In this document: piece after piece, positions 27,317 through 38,198 of the stretch
Position numbering within the stretch: the stretch's first letter is position 1
Layout of the letters: every line of letters begins with the position of its first letter
Assembly: GCA_000226015.1 (NCBI GenBank)
Contig: JH153686.1
Coordinates: 163,254-227,253, forward strand
DNA from: Mnemiopsis leidyi
Taxonomy: Eukaryota; Ctenophora; Tentaculata; Lobata; Bolinopsidae
Length of the DNA: 64,000 bases
Direction: 5' to 3'
Made by a program: the position numbers and the translations under genes
Notes under the pieces: model-generated
Told to the model about the DNA's origin: nothing
Database searches by the model: none
What the model saw: the letters and a program-made list of their open reading frames with translations, nothing else

Positions 27317-27998
27317 CGTCAAGTACACGATTCTGTCTGACTGAAGTACATTTGGACTTTGTAGTTTAGGGTCACTTAGAACAGGATAGCCTTTATTTCT
27401 AGAATGTTAGCAATTGGTATTAAACTATGCTGATCTTGTTTCTGGTAGTAAGGTGTAGCAGGAAGAAGCCCATAACTTGTTTAGATGCAATGAGCCCTTC
27501 TCACCATCGGGGCACAAGCATTTTTACTTTCATTCTAGGAAGGCTTATGTTATCACTTTATGTGTAGGTGTCTGATCTCTTGAGTATGTCCTTGACAAAG
27601 GAGACGGTATTGAGGTTTTTCAATTTAATTGTAATTTTTGGTCCTGGAAAATCACAAAGGTATGAGTCTTCTTCTTGTGAGTATTTCTGGTGTAAGTTGT
27701 CAATTGAGCTTAAATACGCACAGAGTTATTTGATTGACAAATAGCGATACAGCAATCTACGATTGTGAGCAAACAAGGGTCGAAAGATCTTGGCCAGTTT
27801 AGTGCGATTAAAGATGATAAGGTAGGCTGCCAACAATTATATAAAGGGGCACATTTATCTAGATGTCCCTATCATGATTGGGGGCAATGTTGCAGGAGAA
27901 GCAGGGACGATGTTTTTATTGACCATTGTTCATAGTTGGTGTAAAAGTAGGGGTGATGTTCACTTGTGTGCTGTTTTTGGTGGTAAATCAAAGCAGTA

Positions 27999-28181
27999 GA
28001 GAACAATATATCTGGGGAGGTGTCTCAAATTTTTAGAGATTTTTAAACCCCATCTCTCAAAATTCATTTGTCCTACTTTACTTTTTAAGTTGTGATATGT
28101 GAAATATTCTCACATGGTTTAATGGACACAAATTGACCCCCGAAGCAAATTTGAGACACCTCCCCAGAAATATGTGTTCTC
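27999..28181. mobile_element. MITE with about 34-bp inverted termini, just upstream of FEN1
   Basis: The left terminus (27999-28032, containing GGGGAGGTGTCTCAAATTT) is the mirror of the right terminus (28147-28181, AAATTTGAGACACCTCCCC), with similarity continuing outward (GAGAAC / GTTCTC). The 183-bp length with no coding capacity fits a miniature inverted-repeat element, perhaps with a TA target. It ends 62 bp before the FEN1 start codon, so it may overlap the promoter or 5'UTR. Confidence 0.75.
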
Positions 28182-28243
28182 CATACATTTATTTTCTCTA
28201 AAATTCATTTTCTCTGTATAAAAGTCTTTAAGGTTAGCTTAGA

Positions 28244-31200
28244 ATGGGAATTAAACAGTTATCAAAAGTTGTGGCAGACATTGCTCCAGGAGCCATTAAA
28301 CAGCAAGAAATGAAGGTGAGACTTACACTGCATTTATTCTTGATGCACTGCCTTGATAACTTAGCATTGCATTCATTTGAATTACTAGATAGATTTGTTG
28401 AGAATTAAAAAGCACCTTATAGTGTGGCTCCCAAACAAGTTTAAATGTACATTTACAGAAGTATTATTATTATAAAAATCATTTTGATAAAATTTATTTC
28501 CTTTTAGAATTACTTTGGGAGAACAATTGCAGTGGATGCTAGCATGTGCCTTTACCAATTCCTGATTGCTGTTAGGTCTGAGGGTTCATATCAGCTAACA
28601 GACGAAAAAGGAGAAACAACCAGCCATATCATAGGAATGTTTTACAGAACAATTAGAATGCTTGACAATGGACTAAAGCCTGTTTATGTCTTTGATGGTT
28701 TGTCCAAATTTTTCAATCTGTACTTGAGCTTAAAAGTGCAACCAATAAGCAGTCAGAATTTTTCTCATTGAAAAGATTATTTTCCTAACTTTTCCCAAAT
28801 TTCTTCGTTAAATACTGTCCTTTAAACTTAATCTAATCAAGGGCGATTCAAAACTTTGTGCTGAATGTTGTCATGTGGCCTAAATTGTTATGAATAGGAG
28901 CATTTTACTTCCTTTACTGTCCTGTCTTTCTTCACAGTTTACAAGCAAAACCAGAGTAAATTTCATTAAAACAATCTAATTTGCAATTTTATCAGGAAAA
29001 CCACCCACCATGAAAGGTGGGGAGCTAGCAAAACGAGCAGAAAAACGTGAGGCTGCTGCTCAAGAGTTAAAAGAAGCTGAAGAAAAAGGTGACCAGGAAA
29101 ACATCGAAAAGTTTACAAAAAGGTTAATAGTGGCTTTCACACTTCAATTGAATTTGGACAAATAAACTTTTAATATGTCCTTGACTGTAGTTGTTGTTGG
29201 TTTTGTTCTGTGGCAATGTCAGAGGTTATATTTTAAACTATTTCAACACTACAAATTAAATACATTAATTGAGGATACTCTGTATCATATCATGACGAGT
29301 ACAAGTCTTTTATAGATGGGTTTGTGCATTGCAAGAAGAGCTTACTAACGTTACCCATCTCCTTGTACTGTATATTGTGATCAGCATAAGTTTACTCAAA
29401 GTTATGTGTATCACTCGCTTCACTCAGAAATTTTAAGGACAGTCACCTCTGCTCTTCAAAATATTTTTTCTCGAGTCCTGAGGATGGCTGGACATTTGAG
29501 CCAGTGAGAAACATTTCTTCTTCTTATCTTCTAATCTGTTCTTTAAGTGGGAAAGCTTATGGCAGTGTTCAGATTTGGTTAAGAAATCAGAGTGGCATCT
29601 TTCCTGGTCATAAGTACTTTTTCATTCTTTGTACCAAAACGTACCCATTGTACGTTTTGGGTACAACTGGGTGGACAGGGTCTTTGTCCTTAACTTCTCG
29701 TCTGATAAAAGCCTTTGCCACTCCATAAGGTACCCTTACTTCATCATCTGATTCAGGCATAAGAGTGGCTTCTTTTGCAGCTACATCGGCAAATTCATTC
29801 CCAGGGATGTTGATATGAGAGCACCGTGTCTACTTGGTGATCATCAATCTTTTAAATAGCTCAAGCAGCAGTAAGTTGGCTCAGGCACTGTAGTAGTTGA
29901 GAGGATTTACTCATCAATTGCCATCGTAAATGTCATCACCTTTTGGACATCAGAATTCTTTGGGAGGAGACGGAATTTCTTTTCACCAACATGAAAAGTG
30001 GGTGCGATCCCTAACTTAATTGGTCTGGTATGCTTTCTCATTGTATAATAAAAAATTTCTGAATTCTTCACAAGAATTCTGATGTCCATTAAATGCTCTA
30101 ACTCTAGGTTGGTCAAAGTAGAAAAGCAGCACACAGAAGATGTTAAACGACTGCTTACTCTGATGGGAGTGCCCTATCTCACTGCACCATGCGAAGCTGA
30201 AGCTCAGTGTGCTGAACTTGTCAAGAAAGGAAAATGCTACGGAGTCGGAACAGAAGATATGGATGCTTTGACATTTGGTACCCACGTGAGTTTAATTCAT
30301 CTTGTTCATAGTCTGACTGTCAAATGTTTTATATTATTACTTCTGTTGTGATAATTACTTCTCGAGTAGGTACTGAAGTTGGAGTTGAATAGGCTACCAT
30401 TTAAAATTATGTAAAAAGTTCAGTTTTAATTCCTATGGTCTGTAGTTAGCTGAACTATTTTACTATCCCTCTCTTTATCAGCCTATATCATATCAAGATT
30501 TATCCAACCACACGACTGTCAACTCTGTAGAAAAGGCTGTAATTCTGCTTACAAAGCCATGGGATTTTAAATCATAGGTGCTGATTTCGGTTTGAGTACT
30601 GAACTTTAATGTTCGCCAGAAATTTTGATATGTTTGCTTTTTTTCTTATAAATTGTTCCTTTTAAGTGAATTTTCAGTATTCAGACCTATCCCTGGGCCA
30701 TTTCTGTATATTATAAATTTTAATTTTTGTCATGCTTATGTCACGCATTTTGAAATTGGGTCTGTTTATTTAACTTTGATTACCAAGCACCAGATAAACA
30801 GGTTAACTCAGCTTTACACAGGCGAATTATTTGGCATTTTATTGTTTTTAAATGGGCACAATCTGAGAAAGAGTTTAACCTGGATTGGTCAAATTTTTTG
30901 GGCCAAATCTGTTTGACCCATGAACATAAGCTTTGCTATTCAAGAAACACTATAACTGGGTACCAAAAATGATAGTTTGATTTCATTTTTTGGCATTCTC
31001 CTTTTTTACTAACCTGACCTGAACAATTTTGTCCCATTTGATACTTTATTTTAGGTTTGAAATTCAATTTTTTAAAAAGGTAGTAAAAAATTTTTTCTCT
31101 AAATCTAAATTTGAAGCTGTATTTTCTCTTGTCAGTTAAGGTCAAATTTTTGCGCATAAAGTGTGTAATTTCATGGGAAAAATTTATGTTTGCTTTTAAT

Positions 31201-32202
31201 TTTGATGTTCTTGTCGACATCTGAAATCAACCATTTCTGCAGGGGTGTTTTAAATTGAACACTTCAAAGTTCAAGTTGATACATATAAAATGATATTACA
31301 TTGCATAACTTTGTTGTGAATTCCATGTCCCATGTGATTTTAAAAGACATTCTAACCATTTTCAGAAACTCGTCCGCCATCTAACATTTAGTGAATCAAG
31401 GAAAATACCCATACAAGAGTTTGACCTTGATAAAATATTGAAGGAGTCTGGTCTAAGCATGAACGAGTTTATTGATCTTTGTATTTTATTGGGATGTGAT
31501 TACTGTGACACCATAAAAGGTATGTTTTGTTATGGTCAAACCGGAAATTAACAGTGTCGAGCCGTTGGGTTTCTCCGTGCATCATTTGTGAGAATGATTG
31601 AAATATTCATTTTTGGAGAAGATACATTTCGTTTTCCTTTTTATTTCTTGCAACGCTAGGAATAGGTCCCAAGAAAGCCCTGTCGCTGATACAGGATTAC
31701 AAGAACATCGAGACGATACTCACTAAAATAGACCAAGAGAAGTATCCACCTCCCCCTGAATGGCCTTACAAGGAAGCTAGAAGGTACAAAAACTCTTAAA
31801 AATTTATTCTTGGTTTTTAACTCGTATTTGAAAATAAAATGAAACATCCCATATTTTGTGTACAAAAACTTTCGGTAAAAGTTGCCAGTTTTTCGGCATG
31901 AAAATCGTTTCAGACTATTCCAAGAACCTGAAATCGACGATGGTGCAAAGGTTGACATAAAATTTCAAGATCCAGACGAGGAGGGTTTGATTCAGTTTCT
32001 TTGTACCGAAAAGAACTTTGCTGAGGAGCGTGTCAGAAACGGTGTCAAGAAAATATTAGCAGCTAAGGGCAAATCGAAACAAGGAAGATTAGACAGTTTC
32101 TTTAAAGTTCTTCCTTCTACAACACCAGCAGCCTCTACAAAACGTAAACCTGATCCCAAGGGAAAAAGTAAAGGGAATGCCTCGAAACGTGGGCGAAGAT
32201 AA
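28244..32202 (+). CDS. FEN1: Flap endonuclease 1
   Basis: Structure-specific nuclease that removes 5' flaps during Okazaki fragment maturation and long-patch base excision repair, recruited by PCNA. Seven exons: 28244-28315, 28508-28697, 28996-29122, 30108-30285, 31366-31519, 31660-31783 and 31914-32202. They sum to 1134 nt (377 residues; human has 380). Visible features are the N-terminus [18 protein letters not shown], metal-binding Asp34 (AVDAS) and Asp87 (YVFDG), the acidic CEAEAQC and TEDMDAL motifs, GCDYCD, the helix-hairpin-helix region GIGPKKAL, a PCNA-interacting QGRLDSFF near residue 338 and a basic tail. All catalytic acids are present, so it should be active. The start is fixed by the conserved MGI, whose glycine is needed at the mature N-terminus. 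Six introns interrupt the CDS, unlike the human gene, where it lies in one exon. Confidence 0.97.
29271..29860 (-). mobile_element. Degraded non-LTR retrotransposon 3' end (RNase H domain) in FEN1 intron 3
   Basis: Reading on the minus strand, 29850-29700 encodes [19 protein letters not shown], a hallmark of RNase H domains at the C-terminus of jockey- and I-like LINEs. Further on, in another frame, comes [13 protein letters not shown], the usual Cys/His tail. Stops and frameshifts make it dead. The following 29430-29271 is the presumed 3'UTR, shared with 22791-22954. A palindrome (CCAAAACGTAC / GTACGTTTTGG, 29634-29660) lies within it. Confidence 0.65.
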
Positions 32203-32673
32203 TTGTTGAGATCTATGTTAGTCGACTTCAACTATAAGGTACAGTAAGTGCTATTTTCCACCACACAAGATCCATGATTCAAAACGTTGATACATGTAGA
32301 TCTTTAGAGTACACATATCTGGCAAAACTGATGCGAGCAAATTTTAATATTGTGCCACATTTTTTAGATTTTTATTGGTTTTTACAGCTTCTATATAATT
32401 TCCTGAATGCTATTTAATTTTAACGAATTTATTAAATATTTTATTTGTCGCCATTGTTTTGGTTGTAATTTTCTGTTACATTCCACATTACTTGGTAATA
32501 ATGAATTATGATATGGAAATTTATCGTCTCATTTTTTAATGCAATTCTTAACTTTAAAATGTTTAGGGTAAATCTAAGTTCAGATAAATCTAAGTTCAGT
32601 CGTCTATCGTCTTAAAGTAGGTAAGTTACGTCCTTTAGCAGGAAATCTAAATTCGACGCCCATTTAAGCCAAT
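32203..32673. other. FEN1-NSUN6 intergenic spacer
   Basis: 471 bp holding the FEN1 3'UTR and the NSUN6 5' flank. An ATTAAA sequence near 32430 could serve FEN1 polyadenylation. A duplicated AAATCTAAGTTCAG (about 32572-32600) and a TCCTTTAGCAG acceptor-like stretch (32631-32641) precede the NSUN6 start by about 32 nt. No separate gene is seen. Confidence 0.4.
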
Positions 32674-33993
32674 ATGGCCACCGAGAATGACACGATTCTA
32701 AAAAGTCACCGAGGATGTACATATCACCCACATGTATTGGAATATCTTAAGACAACTTTCTCGGAGGAGAAGCTTGAAGAAATCACAACCGCCTTGTCTG
32801 TACCTCCAAAATTGACTACGATCAGAGTCAACTCCTTACATCACCAGACTTCCGATGTTATATCGAACCTGAAGGAATTATTAAATGGAAAGTTTGATGT
32901 TACATCACACCCTAGTCTTGCCGATGTGGTAGTAATCGCAGGAAAGAGAGCCGAGCTGCTTGAAACAAACTGTGTTGGAAGAGTCATTGTAAATCTGAAA
33001 TGTGGCAAGGCAGTGCTGAGAGGCGCTGATATTTTCTCTCCAGGAGTTAAGGGCCTTCCTCACCTGCAGGCGGGCTGTAAAGTTTCTGTTCATGTCGATG
33101 TTGCCCACAAATGTAAAAGAGGGGAGAAAAACTTTACTGGCTCCACTGTTCACATTGCAAATGGCATATTGAAGCTGACCCGTTTTGACATATTCAAGAA
33201 GATGGTGAAAACTGGCATTGCTGTTCAGATAACAGAAAGAAATGTCGAACTTCCAAGTCTCAGTGGAGTTTTAGAAAATCAAATGTTCCTACAAAATCTC
33301 CCGTCAATTGTTGCATCACACGTCTTGAACCCTCAGCCAGGAGATCATATTCTTGACATGTGTTCAGCTCCAGGAGGTAAAACTACACACATCGCCCAGC
33401 TCATGGGTGACATGGGGACTGTTATTGCTCTAGAGAAGGTTCAAAATAAGGTGGATAAACTGGAGACTAACATTAGGAAACAAAATCTGAATTGTATTAA
33501 AGTGTTTAAGTGTGATTCAACCAAAGTATTCAGTGAGCAATCTACTTCTTCCTCCGAGCCACCATTAGGGAGAGAAGTTTTTGACAAAATTCTTTTAGAC
33601 CCACCCTGCAGTGCTTTAGGACAGCGCCCTCAACTAGGTAACGACTTGAAACTCTCTGAAATATCGTCGTACCCGTCTTATCAGTGGTGTTTTGTTGCCG
33701 ATGCTATTAAAATGTTGAAGTACGGCGGTACACTTGTTTACTCGACTTGTACGTTACCAAAACAAGAAAACGAAATGATTGTCGCCAGGGTCTTAAGTAC
33801 TTTTCCGGAAATGATTCTTGTTTCTGCGGACCCTCTTATTGGTCAGCCAGGTATTTTAGTCGAAGGTCTGTCAGATCATGATGTTCTCAAGGTGCAGCGA
33901 TTTCTACCGAGCAGTAAATTAAACAGTGGTGTGAATAGTGATACTATCGGATTTTTTATCGCCAAGTTTGAGAAAATACGCGTACCTTTGTAA
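32674..33993 (+). CDS. NSUN6: tRNA (cytosine-5) methyltransferase NSUN6
   Basis: Transfers a methyl group from SAM to a cytosine in the acceptor region of tRNA-Cys and tRNA-Thr (and some mRNAs in vertebrates). The single uninterrupted frame gives 439 residues against about 469 in human. Seen: a PUA domain at about 105-195 (GKAVLRGADIFSPG), the SAM motif SAPGGKTTH at 231-239, and the two RNA m5C methyltransferase cysteines, Cys312 in LLDPPCSALGQRP and the nucleophile Cys359 in YSTCT. It ends with DTIGFFIAKF, as family members do. PUA plus GQRP separates NSUN6 from other NSUN proteins. No introns interrupt it, although its neighbours have several. It lies 471 bp after FEN1 and 271 bp before DHFR. 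An AATAAA lies at about 34056. Confidence 0.93.
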   Translation: MATENDTILKSHRGCTYHPHVLEYLKTTFSEEKLEEITTALSVPPKLTTIRVNSLHHQTSDVISNLKELLNGKFDVTSHPSLADVVVIAGKRAELLETNCVGRVIVNLKCGKAVLRGADIFSPGVKGLPHLQAGCKVSVHVDVAHKCKRGEKNFTGSTVHIANGILKLTRFDIFKKMVKTGIAVQITERNVELPSLSGVLENQMFLQNLPSIVASHVLNPQPGDHILDMCSAPGGKTTHIAQLMGDMGTVIALEKVQNKVDKLETNIRKQNLNCIKVFKCDSTKVFSEQSTSSSEPPLGREVFDKILLDPPCSALGQRPQLGNDLKLSEISSYPSYQWCFVADAIKMLKYGGTLVYSTCTLPKQENEMIVARVLSTFPEMILVSADPLIGQPGILVEGLSDHDVLKVQRFLPSSKLNSGVNSDTIGFFIAKFEKIRVPL

Positions 33994-34055
33994 TATTCTT
34001 CTTAGATAGGATTCTAAAACTATTCACGGTTATTTGGGCATATTTGTAAAGTCTG

Positions 34056-34061
34056 AATAAA
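34056..34061 (+). terminator. Polyadenylation signal for NSUN6
   Basis: AATAAA 63 bp after the NSUN6 stop codon and about 200 bp before the DHFR start codon. Confidence 0.6.
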
Positions 34062-34242
34062 TCTAGTATTAAAATTTTACCTGAACTCACTCTCCTGCCA
34101 TGTAACTTAATCTCATTTTAAGTCAAATGTCCTCCTTGAAGAAAAGTTGTTTTCAATATATTTGCGATACATGCTTTGTCATATGATCCTTTCTCATTTT
34201 ACTCTAATGTTGTGCCGGTTCAGGAGTTCTTGGTCCTATATT

Positions 34243-34263
34243 TACTAACTATGTAGATCGCAG
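34243..34263 (+). promoter_or_regulatory. 3' splice site directly before the DHFR start codon
   Basis: TACTAAC (34243-34249) is a perfect branch-point sequence, and it is followed 12 nt later by CAG at 34261-34263, one base before the ATG at 34265. This is either the end of a 5'UTR intron or a spliced-leader acceptor. No matching upstream donor or non-coding exon is evident in the 271-bp NSUN6-DHFR gap. Confidence 0.5.
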
Positions 34264-34264
34264 A

Positions 34265-35534
34265 ATGAAGCTCAGGTTTAATATTATAGTTGCTACAGAC
34301 TTAGAGGGAGGTATTGGCAAGAACAACAATCTTCCGTGGCGATGCAGGTTTGTTTAAGACCTTTAGATTTCGAGATAAACAAACGCTTTAAAAAGCTTTT
34401 AAGATTATAAGGATTTAATTGATATTGAAAAATATAATCCTCCTCCGATAAATTCTCAATTCTTTCTCCAAATCTGATTCTTCACGACACTAAAAATACC
34501 GAAAGATATATTATTTCTGCAGAAAAGAGTTCAGACATTTCACGGACACAACGAGCAAGCTTCAAAACGGGAAACAGGGAGCAGCTGTCATGGGAAGAAA
34601 AACGTGGGAATCAATACCAGAAAAGTTTAGGCCACTCAAAAATCGGCATAACTTTGTCATATCTTCTACTCTTAAGTAAGGGTAATGTTCAATTAAAACA
34701 TATTTTTTTCCTATAGAACACCTGTTTTGGCTTAGGCAGTCGATTTTTACTTTTCGAAGCGAATTGAGGATTCTGACCAAATAAAGTGTGCTGATGAATT
34801 TGATCTGTGTGTACGCAGTGTCTTCACTGTCTAGTACGAAGTACCCATTAAATAGTTTTATTGTGTCACGTACATTTTTTCAGTGTAGCCAATCCTGGAA
34901 ATGTGCCGGTGTACAAAACGATAAGTGACTGCATGACAGCACTAGATCAAGATAAAGATATCGGTTCCGTTTGGATTGTTGGTGGTTGGGGGATTTACAA
35001 GGTTTATGTTTAATTTCAACTTATATTTAAATGATTCATGACTTCGTCAGTCATTACCGGTTTACATAACTTACACTTAAAAGTTATTTTTTCTGATGTG
35101 AGTTTAGCTTGCAGAATATACCTCAAAGTCCCTTTTTTGACCTTGTCAATTTCTGTCTTTGTCGCTGTCCATCTCACTTTGGTAAAATTAAGGAAGCAAT
35201 GGAGAGTGAGAGGCTACACAGAATGTACATAACAACGGTGCAAGGAAAGTTCGACTGCGAAGTTTTCTTTCCTTCTTTTGACGAACGCAATTTTAATCTT
35301 GTTATGTAAGTTTTTATTCCTTTTTCTTGCAAATATAGAGTTGGTCAAATCGCAATCTGTACTATTTAAATTTAAGACCTACTCCTAAACTTTGCCAAAA
35401 ATCGCAAGCTGTACATTGTACAATGAGCGGCTCATCGCTAATCTATTCTCAGAGATCCCGACATTCCAAACGAAACGGTTACTGAAGATAACGGCATCTC
35501 ATGGTCTGTCAGTGTGTATGAGCGAAAACCCTGA
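34265..35534 (+). CDS. DHFR: Dihydrofolate reductase
   Basis: Reduces dihydrofolate to tetrahydrofolate with NADPH for thymidylate, purine and one-carbon metabolism; it can also recycle dihydrobiopterin. Five exons: 34265-34347, 34523-34675, 34884-35001, 35193-35305 and 35453-35534, totalling 549 nt (182 residues, close to the human 187). Motifs are [11 protein letters not shown], catalytic Glu30 in RKEFRHF, the NADPH-binding [31 protein letters not shown], and the C-terminal WSVSVYERK. It is monofunctional, with no thymidylate synthase fused to it, as in animals. Introns are short (about 150-210 bp). The acceptor of exon 4 (aaaattaag) is weak, but phase and homology agree. Confidence 0.96.
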
Positions 35535-36056
35535 TAAGCTTCAATCCAATCTCGAATTATATCGACGGAGCTGTACAGGCTCATAAAAGCGTTTTCAAAC
35601 ATGTCCAGCGTATCTCAAGAAGAGTAAACTTTGTGACATTGAATTTTATCTAACCTAGTGTTTAACCAGGCTAGGTCCTTGTAGGATTTTTACTAATTGA
35701 TGTTTTTTATTTCTTCACAGCTGGCATTTCATGTTTGTATACTCTGCAACCTTTAATATTTCTATTTCTTGATAACATGAATTATGAATAGTATTTTTAA
35801 GAAAGATAGTATTTGAAAGACTTCAATTTTCCAATTTTAACAACAATGCAAAATCCAGTTAAACATTGAAAGACTTTTATTTATATGATAAAATCAGATT
35901 CATTAAAAAGATTATAAAAATTCCGACCATTCTTTCCAGTATGAAACCGACAATGATTTTATACTTAATCTGTATCAAATTTTATGCTTCATACATTTTA
36001 TCATAAATGTACGTCTAGACTCTAACTCATGACATTTCCCAGTACATTATGGAAGT
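35535..36056. other. DHFR-GOLGA1 spacer
   Basis: 522 bp of AT-rich DNA with no coding sequence. Near its end, CTAAC (36022-36026) and a pyrimidine run lead to CCCAG at 36038-36042, 14 nt before the GOLGA1 ATG, the layout of a 3' splice site. Confidence 0.4.
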
Positions 36057-38198
36057 ATGTTTAAGAACCTCAAACAGAAGACTCTCAACTCTTCTTTTGA
36101 CTCATCCCTGATAAGTTCCCGTAGTGTCAGCAATTCTTCCTTAGCCGATGACAACACCTCCACTGCAGATCCAAACGTTTCTGTTCTGAGTAACCGTCAC
36201 CAGTCTTTAGAGAGTTTATCGAGCATCAATGAGGACCAACCTCCGACTCCTAGAGCAGTGTTTGGGAATCTTGAGGATATCATTGATGATCTGAAAAACC
36301 AAATTGGGAAGAAGGATAATGAAAATAAGAAGTTGCAGAAGTTCGTCAAAGAACTTGAAAAAAGAATAAATGAGTTGGGAGACAGCTGTAAGAAGGAGGA
36401 GGAAGGTAGGTTAGCTTTGGAGCGAGCTTATGAGAAACTTGAAGACACAAATGAAGTGAACATCAGACAGCTACAGGACAAGTTTGACTCCGAAAAAGCA
36501 GCCGCCTGTAATCAATTACAAAACCAGGTGGAGAAATTAAAGAAAGATAACGAAAAGCTGAGCAAGAAAAATAATTCTGCAGACTCCGTTGCTTGGCAAA
36601 ACAAAGCCGAGTCTTTGGAAAAGGCTTATCAAGAACTGGTCGAAATTCAAGAACACAGTGAAATTCAGGTGCAGAAAATGAAAGACTTGATCAAAATGAA
36701 AGATGAGGAACTGCAAGCTTTGCAAAGTAAATTTGATGAGACCGAAGAACGGTGTTTGCAGATTCAACTCCAAGCTTCGAGTAAATCTCAACTTAATTCA
36801 GATAAAGATTCAGAAAAGTCTTCTGATGAAACAGAAATTGTCGCCAAAGAGGATTTGGATGCTCTTAACTGGCAGGTTGCATCATATCAACAAGAAATTG
36901 AAGCACTTGAAAAGCATGTCGTTAAGTTAGAACTCGAACTAGAAGAATCGCAGCAAAAGAGTTCAGACAAAGATTTTCGAATCAATCGACTACGTGAGGA
37001 CATCAAAAATAAGGATCTTGTCATTGAAACTCAAAAATGTGATTCTTTAGAGCTGGCCAATGCTGTTGACAGGACTCAAAACCTGCTGTCAGATGCACGC
37101 ACTGAATTGGAAGTTACAAGATCCAGCTATACAAAGAGTCTAAGCGACCTTCAGGAAGAAATTGACTCAATCACAGTCCAATACAAGGATTGTAAACTGG
37201 AGTGTAGGAAGCAGACGGAACTTGTCGAGCAACTTCAAATTGCTGCTTCAGCAACCAAGACATTGAAAACGAACCTTCAAGATGATCTGGACTTATGGAA
37301 GAACAAGTATGAAGAAAGCCAGGCAATATCAGCTAGCCATGTAGCTGCTGCCGAAAAACAACAGCATGTTATTGAAAGTTTAGAATTGCAGCTCGAAAAA
37401 CAGGGGTCACTAAATGCTACAATTCTTGCTTTGAGGGAGGAACTGGCAGCTTCACAACAAAACGAGGAGGAGCTGAAGCAAGAAAACGAGTACCTTACTG
37501 TAGCAAGAGAGAGTTGGCTTGAGGAAAGGAACGAACTTGAGGCAGACTTTAAACGTCAGCTGGGGAATCAACTGGAGAAAAACAAAGCTCTCAAAGAGGA
37601 GGTTGAACTTTTCAGGAGATCTAGCCAGGCAACTATATTCCCCGTTTCTAGTTCCCTCCAGGCTAAGTTCGTTAGAGGAGTTACCGAAGTTGACATTGCA
37701 ACTCGTAAAGACATTGAGGAAGAACTGGGAGAGCTGCGAGAGAAGTGTAAAGGTCTGGAGACAGAACTAGCCAGCAAGACGAAGCAGCTGAAACAGAACC
37801 AGCAACACTTGACCGACATGAAGAGGACGCTCCAGGATGAACTGAGGGGTGGCAGTAACGTCTCTCCCTCAACTTCCCGTGCAAGTCCTCCTGTTTCCAG
37901 CAGAAAATACGACATCACTGCTGTCGGTTCTTTGACAGATAACTCTCATAATAACTCTAATGATTACACTTTGATGGAACCTATAAACATAGCTTACTTG
38001 AAACACTGTGTGATCAAATTCATGTGCTCTCTTGATAACGAAACTGCCTATTTGCTCAGGGTAATAAGCGTTCTCCTGAAATTTACCGAGGAGGAACATG
38101 CTATTGTACTGGATGCACTTCGTTGCAGGTCTAGTTGGTTTAGCAAAGCTCCTCCAAAATCTTTGCGAAAACTTAAGAGCACCAAAGAGTCAAAGTAG
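36057..38198 (+). CDS. GOLGA1: Golgin-97-like GRIP-domain golgin
   Basis: Trans-Golgi tether that binds ARL1-GTP through its C-terminal GRIP domain and captures endosome-derived vesicles with its N-terminal tip. One 713-residue frame. The tip MFKNLKQK resembles MFAKLKKK of golgin-97. Residues about 10-65 are Ser/Thr-rich, about 68-600 are heptad-rich coiled coil, and about 643-690 are the GRIP domain (INIAYLKHCVIKFMCS, LLKFTEEE), including the Tyr (647) needed for ARL1. The tail SSWFSKAP matches the golgin-97 MSWFGSKPAP better than other GRIP golgins. It is slightly shorter than the human protein (767 residues). It has no introns, in contrast to the many-exon vertebrate gene. Confidence 0.9.
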   Translation: MFKNLKQKTLNSSFDSSLISSRSVSNSSLADDNTSTADPNVSVLSNRHQSLESLSSINEDQPPTPRAVFGNLEDIIDDLKNQIGKKDNENKKLQKFVKELEKRINELGDSCKKEEEGRLALERAYEKLEDTNEVNIRQLQDKFDSEKAAACNQLQNQVEKLKKDNEKLSKKNNSADSVAWQNKAESLEKAYQELVEIQEHSEIQVQKMKDLIKMKDEELQALQSKFDETEERCLQIQLQASSKSQLNSDKDSEKSSDETEIVAKEDLDALNWQVASYQQEIEALEKHVVKLELELEESQQKSSDKDFRINRLREDIKNKDLVIETQKCDSLELANAVDRTQNLLSDARTELEVTRSSYTKSLSDLQEEIDSITVQYKDCKLECRKQTELVEQLQIAASATKTLKTNLQDDLDLWKNKYEESQAISASHVAAAEKQQHVIESLELQLEKQGSLNATILALREELAASQQNEEELKQENEYLTVARESWLEERNELEADFKRQLGNQLEKNKALKEEVELFRRSSQATIFPVSSSLQAKFVRGVTEVDIATRKDIEEELGELREKCKGLETELASKTKQLKQNQQHLTDMKRTLQDELRGGSNVSPSTSRASPPVSSRKYDITAVGSLTDNSHNNSNDYTLMEPINIAYLKHCVIKFMCSLDNETAYLLRVISVLLKFTEEEHAIVLDALRCRSSWFSKAPPKSLRKLKSTKESK

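Larger units (their letters stand above)
22660..28243. other. Gene-free, repeat-rich interval between semaphorin and FEN1
   Basis: Divergent intergenic region, with semaphorin leaving to the left and FEN1 to the right. It holds a LINE tail, a hairpin at 23932-23970, GC-rich palindromic elements (24650-25430, 27275-27316), a mariner-like relic (25958-27206) and a MITE (27999-28181). I see no protein gene apart from the dead transposase. Confidence 0.6.
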
